From Henriciella marina DSM 19595 (GTDB lineage: Bacteria; Pseudomonadota; Alphaproteobacteria; Caulobacterales; Hyphomonadaceae), in the NCBI RefSeq assembly GCF_000376805.1, contig NZ_AQXT01000002.1:2418001-2482000 (forward strand): a stretch of DNA of 64,000 nt, given 5' to 3'. This document shows, in pieces, positions 59,258 to 64,000 of the stretch. The notes beneath the pieces are model-generated. The model worked only from the letters and a program-made list of their open reading frames with translations. It ran no database searches and was not told where the DNA came from. The translations under genes were made by a program, and so were the position numbers. Numbering within the stretch: position 1 is the stretch's first letter; the number at the start of each line of letters is the position of its first letter.

Positions 59258-60745
59258 ATGACCCTTTCCCGCCGCCACTTTCTAGCAACCAGCGCCGCAG
59301 GCACCGCCGTAATGGGGCTCGGGTTCGGTCTGCCTTCATCTTTCGCCGCAACGCCGGGCGCGTCGGACATGCCGGACTGGCATCTGGGATATACTTCGGC
59401 GCCAGCGGCGGGCTTCGAGCCGTCCTCGATGCGGCTTGTCTATGGCAAGGTGCCGGCAGGCCTTGAGGGGACGCTTTACCGCAATGGGCCTGCCCATTTC
59501 CTCTATGGCAGCGATGATTATGCCAGCCACTGGTTTGACGGGGATGGCATGGTCCAGCGGATCGCCATTGCGGACGGCAAGGCGGTGCATTCGGGGCGTT
59601 TCGTTGAGACGGTGAAGCACCGGATCGAACAGGCAGAGCAGAAGTTCTCTGCGCCCGGCTTCGGCACGGCAGGCGATCTTTCATTTCCCGTCACGGGGCC
59701 AGATGACGTCAACGCCGCCAATACGTCGGTCACCGTCATCGACGGAGAGCTCTATGCGCTCTGGGAGGCAGGGTCTGCGATCGCGATGGACGCAAAGACG
59801 CTCGAGACGAAAGGTCCGAAAGCCTGGCGCGGTGACCTGGCCGGTATGCCGTTTCTGGCGCATCCAAAGCGGGAGCCCGATGGGACGGTGTGGAACCTTG
59901 CCATCAATGGTCCGATGGTCGGCGTCTACCAGATTGGCGCGGGCGGCGGGCTGAACTCGTTCGGCCTGCTGGATATCGGCAAGGCGGCCTACATCCACGA
60001 TTGGGCGATGACCGAGCGGCATCTGATCATCATGGTGCAACCCTGGATCAATGAAGCGCTGCGGCCGCCTGTCGTGGACGGCTTTGAGTGGCGCCCCGAG
60101 GAGGGCTTCAAATTCCTCATCGTCGACAAGGATGATTTCTCGAACCGGCGCTGGGCGCAGGGGCCGGCGCGGGCCTTCTATCATACGGGCGCGGCCTGGG
60201 AGGAAAGCGACGGGACGATCCGGCTGGATGCCGCGCTCTACAAGGAGCCAGTGCTTGGGGTCGGCGGTGGCGTCGATGAGATCAGGGGCGTCTGGAAAGG
60301 CACCGATGAGAGCTTCACCAGCAATCTGACACAGATCGTCATTCCGCCGAGCGGCGATGCGCGCCTGATCGAGACGGGCCTTGATGGGGATTTCCCGCAG
60401 GTTGACCCGCGCCGGCACGGATTACCGCGACGCCTGACGGCGCTTGTCACCGGTCAGTCGGCAAGCCATCCCGGCATGACGGCGGTCAGCGTCCATGACT
60501 GGTCGAACGGCAAGACGGAGAGCTTTGAATTCGGTGAGGGCCGGATGGTCGAGGAGTTCCTGTTCGTGGCGAAACCCGGAAGCGAGGCAGAAGAAGACAG
60601 CTGGTTGATCGGACCAGTTCTGAACCTCAAGACCGGGACGACGGATATCTGCGTCTTCGATGCAGGACATGTCAGTGATGGCCCGGTCTGCATCTGGCGC
60701 GGTGACCGGTCATGGCCGCTCGGCTTTCACGGGACGTGGAGCTAG
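59258..60745 (+). CDS. Tat-exported carotenoid oxygenase-family protein
   Basis: 495 residues. Twin-arginine signal SRRHFLATSAAG at 4-15, so the folded protein probably leaves through Tat. Seven-bladed propeller of the carotenoid cleavage oxygenase/RPE65 family with the four iron-ligand histidines seen at H202, H247, H309 and H491 (PFLAHPKREPDG, YIHDWAM, FYHTGAAWE, GFHGTWS). Cleaves a carotenoid, apocarotenoid or stilbene-type substrate in the periplasm; substrate unknown. 46 bp behind DUF2141. Confidence 0.92.
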   Translation: MTLSRRHFLATSAAGTAVMGLGFGLPSSFAATPGASDMPDWHLGYTSAPAAGFEPSSMRLVYGKVPAGLEGTLYRNGPAHFLYGSDDYASHWFDGDGMVQRIAIADGKAVHSGRFVETVKHRIEQAEQKFSAPGFGTAGDLSFPVTGPDDVNAANTSVTVIDGELYALWEAGSAIAMDAKTLETKGPKAWRGDLAGMPFLAHPKREPDGTVWNLAINGPMVGVYQIGAGGGLNSFGLLDIGKAAYIHDWAMTERHLIIMVQPWINEALRPPVVDGFEWRPEEGFKFLIVDKDDFSNRRWAQGPARAFYHTGAAWEESDGTIRLDAALYKEPVLGVGGGVDEIRGVWKGTDESFTSNLTQIVIPPSGDARLIETGLDGDFPQVDPRRHGLPRRLTALVTGQSASHPGMTAVSVHDWSNGKTESFEFGEGRMVEEFLFVAKPGSEAEEDSWLIGPVLNLKTGTTDICVFDAGHVSDGPVCIWRGDRSWPLGFHGTWS

Positions 60746-60801
60746 CGACCGGCAAGTCTTATTCGCTGATGAGGCGAGTTGCCCTTTATCTATTACGCGA
60801 T

Positions 60802-60827
60802 GCCCGGCATAACAGCCGGGCGTCTTT
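60802..60827 (+). terminator. Terminator after the oxygenase gene
   Basis: Stem GCCCGGC (60802-60808), loop ATAACA, stem GCCGGGC (60815-60821), then GTCTTTG. Confidence 0.6.
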
Positions 60828-60849
60828 GTATAGTGAAAGGGTCTCGTCC

Positions 60850-62037
60850 ATGCGTCTCAGTTCTCTGGCCGTAATTGGAGCCTTCGGGCTTGTCTCCTGC
60901 GCCACGGAGAGCGGCCAGCCGGCTTTTTCCGACCTCTTCGAAGGTGAGCCGCAATCGGCGGTCGAGGCGCTGAACCGGTATTATGCGACGATCGATCCGG
61001 CGACCCTGCCGCAGGCCCCGGCCGGCCTGGAGCTGCCGCTGGAGCAGACGCTGACGCGGATCCTGCTAGCCTCGTGCAATGATGAGGAGCAGGAAAGCCC
61101 GGCGCTGGCGCAGCTTGCCGAGGAAGAGGCCGATCTTTTCCTGATGATTGGCGACAATGTCTATGGCGACCGCGACGGGCGCGATTATGTGAACAGCCAG
61201 CCAGAGCTTGAAGAGCTGCGCGAGAGCTTTTCGGAGCTTGCCGAGCGCGCCGAGTTTCAGGCCGTGCGGGCGAAGTTCCCGATGATGGTTGCCTGGGATG
61301 ACCATGATTATGGCGCCAATGATGGCGGCAAGCACTTTGCCTTTCGCGAGTATGCAGAGCTGATCCATGAGACGTTCTGGGGGCTGGGCAATGTTGATGT
61401 CGGCCACTGGCCCGGCACCTATTACGCCCGCACCTTCGGGACCGATGGCAAGCGCGTACAGGTTATCGTGCTGGATACGCGCTTTTTCCGCTCCGACCTT
61501 ACCCCGACGGACGAATATAATGCCGCTGGCAAGGAGCGTTATATTCCTGCGCCAGAGGGCAGCTATCAGGACATGCTGGGCAATACGCAGTGGACCTGGC
61601 TGCAGAACAGGCTGCAGGATGAGGCGGACCTTCGCCTGATCGTTTCATCGATCCAGGTCATGCCGACCGTTCATGGCTGGGAGAGCTGGGACAAGCTGCC
61701 GGCCGAGCGTCAGCGCCTGTTCGATCTTGTCGAGAGCACCGGGGCCGACGGCGTGGTCTTCCTGACGGGCGACCGGCATACCGGCTTTATCTATGAAGAG
61801 CCCGGTGTCCTGCCTTACGGGGCCAATGAGCTGACGGCGTCGTCGCTGAACGTCTCCTTTGCGACCGAAAGCCCCGAAATGGATAGCCGCCAGGTCGCCG
61901 CGGCCTTCCCGCCCGAAAATTACGGCGTTGTCGAAATCGACTGGGATGCGGGCAAGCTGAACCTTCTGCTGAAGGACAATCAAGGTGTCATCGTTCGTGA
62001 AAACGAGATTGCATTCTCCGATATCGGCGTGGAATAA
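60850..62037 (+). CDS. PhoD-like phosphatase lipoprotein
   Basis: 395 residues. Lipoprotein signal with lipobox VSC (Cys at about 17). Alkaline-phosphatase-D fold motifs: ILLASCNDEEQ, FLMIGDNVYGDRDG (metal Asp), MVAWDDHDYGANDGG, and VFLTGDRHTGF with its metal His. Family acts on phosphodiesters or phosphomonoesters outside the cytoplasm. ATG at 60850; in-frame sequence upstream has no lipobox. Not the usual D-T-S alkaline phosphatase. Confidence 0.9.
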   Translation: MRLSSLAVIGAFGLVSCATESGQPAFSDLFEGEPQSAVEALNRYYATIDPATLPQAPAGLELPLEQTLTRILLASCNDEEQESPALAQLAEEEADLFLMIGDNVYGDRDGRDYVNSQPELEELRESFSELAERAEFQAVRAKFPMMVAWDDHDYGANDGGKHFAFREYAELIHETFWGLGNVDVGHWPGTYYARTFGTDGKRVQVIVLDTRFFRSDLTPTDEYNAAGKERYIPAPEGSYQDMLGNTQWTWLQNRLQDEADLRLIVSSIQVMPTVHGWESWDKLPAERQRLFDLVESTGADGVVFLTGDRHTGFIYEEPGVLPYGANELTASSLNVSFATESPEMDSRQVAAAFPPENYGVVEIDWDAGKLNLLLKDNQGVIVRENEIAFSDIGVE

Positions 62038-62089
62038 GCCCGGCTGAAGGCGACCCGCTTTAGAGAGGGACAAGGAGCCCGGCCAGCCG

Positions 62090-63328
62090 ATGAGCGATTA
62101 CCGAAATGTCTGGGCCCTGATCGCGGCCGCGGCCTTTCTCCAGCTCGGCGGCGGGATCCTGAGTGTTGTCACCCCGCTTGGCCTTGAGACGCTGGGCGTC
62201 AGCCCCGGCCTGATCGGGGCGATTGCAGCGGCCTATGCCCTGGGCTTCATGATCGGCGCCTATACCGCAAGCAATGCGGTCATCCTGTTCGGCAATATCC
62301 GGGTCTTCTCGGCGGCGGCGGCCACTTGCGCTGCGAGCGTCATGATCATGCAGCTGGCGCTCGACCCGTGGAGCTGGACCATCGTGCGCATCGTGCAGGG
62401 CGCGGCCTTTGCCTGGATGTTCTCCAGCATCGAGGCGTGGCTCGGCGCAACGGTTTCGGTGAAGAACAGGGGCAGTGTCAGCGGCTTCTATCACCTGATT
62501 GCCAAGGTCTCGCTGGTGGCGGGTCCGTTCTTTGTCGCGGGGCTCGCGCCGGTCGACTTCAGGCCATACCTCTGGTGCGCAATGTTCCTCTGCCTGTCGC
62601 TGCTCCCGATCTGCCTGACGCGGCGCGGTGAGCCGCCTTCGCCAAGCGTTGAACCGCTGGCCTTCAAGCGACTTTTCGACCTGGCTCCTTCGGCCGTCAT
62701 CTCTGTCTTTCTGGCAGGCGTCATCAATAGCGGGACGCTGGCGCTTCTGCCGCTCTATGCCGGGGTGGCGCTGCCCGGTGCCTCAGGCGGGGCGACGGGT
62801 GCGGCAGCGATGGCTGCGGCAGCTGTCTGGACAGGCGGGCTGATCAGCCAGTGGCCGGCGGGACGGATTTCAGACCGTGTCGACCGGCGCGTCGTCATCG
62901 CCGTGATGGGCGGGGTTGCGGCCCTCGCATCGCTCGTTCTGGGCCTGTTTCCCGGCTTGCCTCAAAACTGGATCCTGATCGCGCTGGCGGTCTGGGGCGC
63001 AGGGTCGCTCTCTTTCTATGGTATCGGTGTCGCGCATGCGATCGACCGGTCTGACACCGCGCAGATTTCGCGCGTGATGTCGGGGCTGCTTTTTGTCTGG
63101 GCAGTTGGATCCGTCATCGGACCGCCGCTGTCTGGCTATGCGTTCCGCCTGCCTCTGACAGAGGGCGGGCTCTTTCTTCTCAGCGCCATTATGTCATCGG
63201 TACTGACCTTTTCCATGCTCTATCGGCGCGCCCGTCGGCAAGACGTTCCCCGGGATGCGCAGGAGCCTTGGAATATTGCGCTTCCAAGTACCGCTTCCAC
63301 CGGCGAAATCGACCCCCGCACCGACTAG
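62090..63328 (+). CDS. MFS transporter
   Basis: 412 residues with about 12 membrane helices: LIAAAAFLQLGGGILSVVTPLGLETLG, AIAAAYALGFMIGAYTASNAV, then RIVQGAAFAWMFSSIEAWLG and the second half with SRVMSGLLFVWAVGSVIGPPLSGYAF. The RIVQGAAF and GRISDRVDRR loops follow the MFS pattern, close to the YcaD-type subgroup. Substrate unknown. AAGGAG lies some 13 bases before the ATG. Confidence 0.9.
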   Translation: MSDYRNVWALIAAAAFLQLGGGILSVVTPLGLETLGVSPGLIGAIAAAYALGFMIGAYTASNAVILFGNIRVFSAAAATCAASVMIMQLALDPWSWTIVRIVQGAAFAWMFSSIEAWLGATVSVKNRGSVSGFYHLIAKVSLVAGPFFVAGLAPVDFRPYLWCAMFLCLSLLPICLTRRGEPPSPSVEPLAFKRLFDLAPSAVISVFLAGVINSGTLALLPLYAGVALPGASGGATGAAAMAAAAVWTGGLISQWPAGRISDRVDRRVVIAVMGGVAALASLVLGLFPGLPQNWILIALAVWGAGSLSFYGIGVAHAIDRSDTAQISRVMSGLLFVWAVGSVIGPPLSGYAFRLPLTEGGLFLLSAIMSSVLTFSMLYRRARRQDVPRDAQEPWNIALPSTASTGEIDPRTD

Positions 63329-63463
63329 ATCGGCCTTGATCCAGATAGCGGACCCATCCGGTTGCGCCATGAACTGTCAGTGTTATAAGGCCACGAGTTT
63401 CTGAGCGGCGGCGTCTGTCGATGCCCCGCCCCGCCGACGATTTACAAGAGGCTGAATTTCCCC

Positions 63464-64000
63464 ATGAACATCCACGAATACCAGGCCAAGGCCGTTCTGA
63501 AGACCTATGGCGCGCCCGTCGCAAACGGCGCGCCCGTGCTTTCCATCGATGAGGTCGAAAAGGCTGTCGACCAGCTTCCCGGCCCGCTCTGGGTTGTGAA
63601 GAGCCAGATCCATGCTGGCGGCCGCGGCAAGGGCAAGTTTGTGGAATCTGCTGCGGGTGAAAAGGGCGGCGTTCGCCTCGCCTTCTCCAAGCAGGAAGCG
63701 ATCGATCACGCCAAGGCGATGTTCGGCAACCACCTTGTCACCGCGCAGACCAACAAGGACGGCAAGCAGGTCAACCGCCTCTATATTGAAGACGGCGCCG
63801 ACATCGACCGTGAGCTTTACCTTTCTGTCCTGATCGACCGCGCAACCGGCAAGCCTGCTTTCGTCGTGTCGACAGAAGGCGGCATGGACATCGAGGAAGT
63901 CGCTCATTCCACGCCAGAAAAGATTCTGACGCTGCCAATCGACCCGATGGCAGGTGTCACTGACAAGGACAGCGAAACGCTTGCCGACGCGCTGAAGCTT
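63464..64000 (+). CDS. sucC: Succinyl-CoA ligase beta subunit (3' end beyond window)
   Basis: First 179 codons; the frame is open at base 64000. Opens [19 protein letters not shown] and continues [17 protein letters not shown] and [45 protein letters not shown], the ATP-grasp part of SucC (nucleotide-binding). Makes succinyl-CoA to succinate plus ATP in the TCA cycle. About 135 bp from the MFS gene, so it probably has its own promoter. Confidence 0.97.
   Translation, partial: MNIHEYQAKAVLKTYGAPVANGAPVLSIDEVEKAVDQLPGPLWVVKSQIHAGGRGKGKFVESAAGEKGGVRLAFSKQEAIDHAKAMFGNHLVTAQTNKDGKQVNRLYIEDGADIDRELYLSVLIDRATGKPAFVVSTEGGMDIEEVAHSTPEKILTLPIDPMAGVTDKDSETLADALKL

Overview
The window is a gene-dense, GC-rich (about 60-65%) chromosomal segment from an alphaproteobacterium, most likely a Caulobacterales/Hyphomonadaceae-type marine bacterium. 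The main reasons are the Caulobacter-like order of the origin region (leuS-lptE-holA / parB-parA-rsmG-mnmG-mnmE-rho-hemJ-hemE / origin / ppsR-maf-aroE-coaE-dnaQ / secB / Tim44-mltA-smr), an NtrZ-like protein, a PhyR general-stress regulator, and a CtrA-type site (TTAA-N7-TTAAC) in the intergenic region between hemE and ppsR. That region (17473-17829) also has a perfect DnaA box and four GANTC sites, so I read it as the replication origin. Three perfect 16-bp parS palindromes lie inside rsmG, mnmG and mnmE, about 4-7 kb from it.

Layout: 1-4.8 kb holds a response regulator cut by the window edge, an L,D-transpeptidase, YggS, a ThiE-like protein, an NtrZ-like protein, a porin and a DUF3576 lipoprotein. 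4.8-24.6 kb is the conserved origin region. 24.6-30.3 kb carries hisE-F-A-H and hisB on the minus strand, separated by two plus-strand genes (an M20 peptidase and a DUF4105 membrane protein). 30.4-34.3 kb has a membrane EAL phosphodiesterase and the hslVU protease. 34.3-46.8 kb has HxlR and PhyR regulators, adenosine kinase, a transaldolase-like enzyme, UDP-xylose synthesis genes (pgm, ugd, uxs), a GATase, an ABC exporter and a DUF885 protein. A small foreign-looking insert (tRNA-like sequence, strong hairpin, HEPN-type protein) sits between ugd and pgm. 46.8-50.3 kb is sdhCDAB. 51.6-52.1 kb is a GIY-YIG gene between two 87-bp palindromic direct repeats. 54.5-56.7 kb is a methyltransferase plus folP-folB-folK. 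56.8-60.7 kb is a membrane LytTR regulator divergent from DUF2306, DUF2141 and Tat-exported carotenoid-oxygenase genes. A PhoD-like phosphatase, an MFS transporter and the first part of sucC complete the window.

Most genes are housekeeping and form tight translationally coupled operons (ATGA or TGATG junctions). The less ordinary material is (i) the tRNA-like/hairpin/HEPN insert at 39.87-40.72 kb, where the hairpin would partly cover the ribosome binding site; (ii) the repeat-flanked GIY-YIG unit; (iii) TTCGYGAA motifs spaced 21-23 bp apart at the LytTR locus; (iv) a terminator-like hairpin whose U-tract runs straight into the phyR start codon; and (v) the split his cluster. All functional calls come from reading the sequence only; no database search was run.
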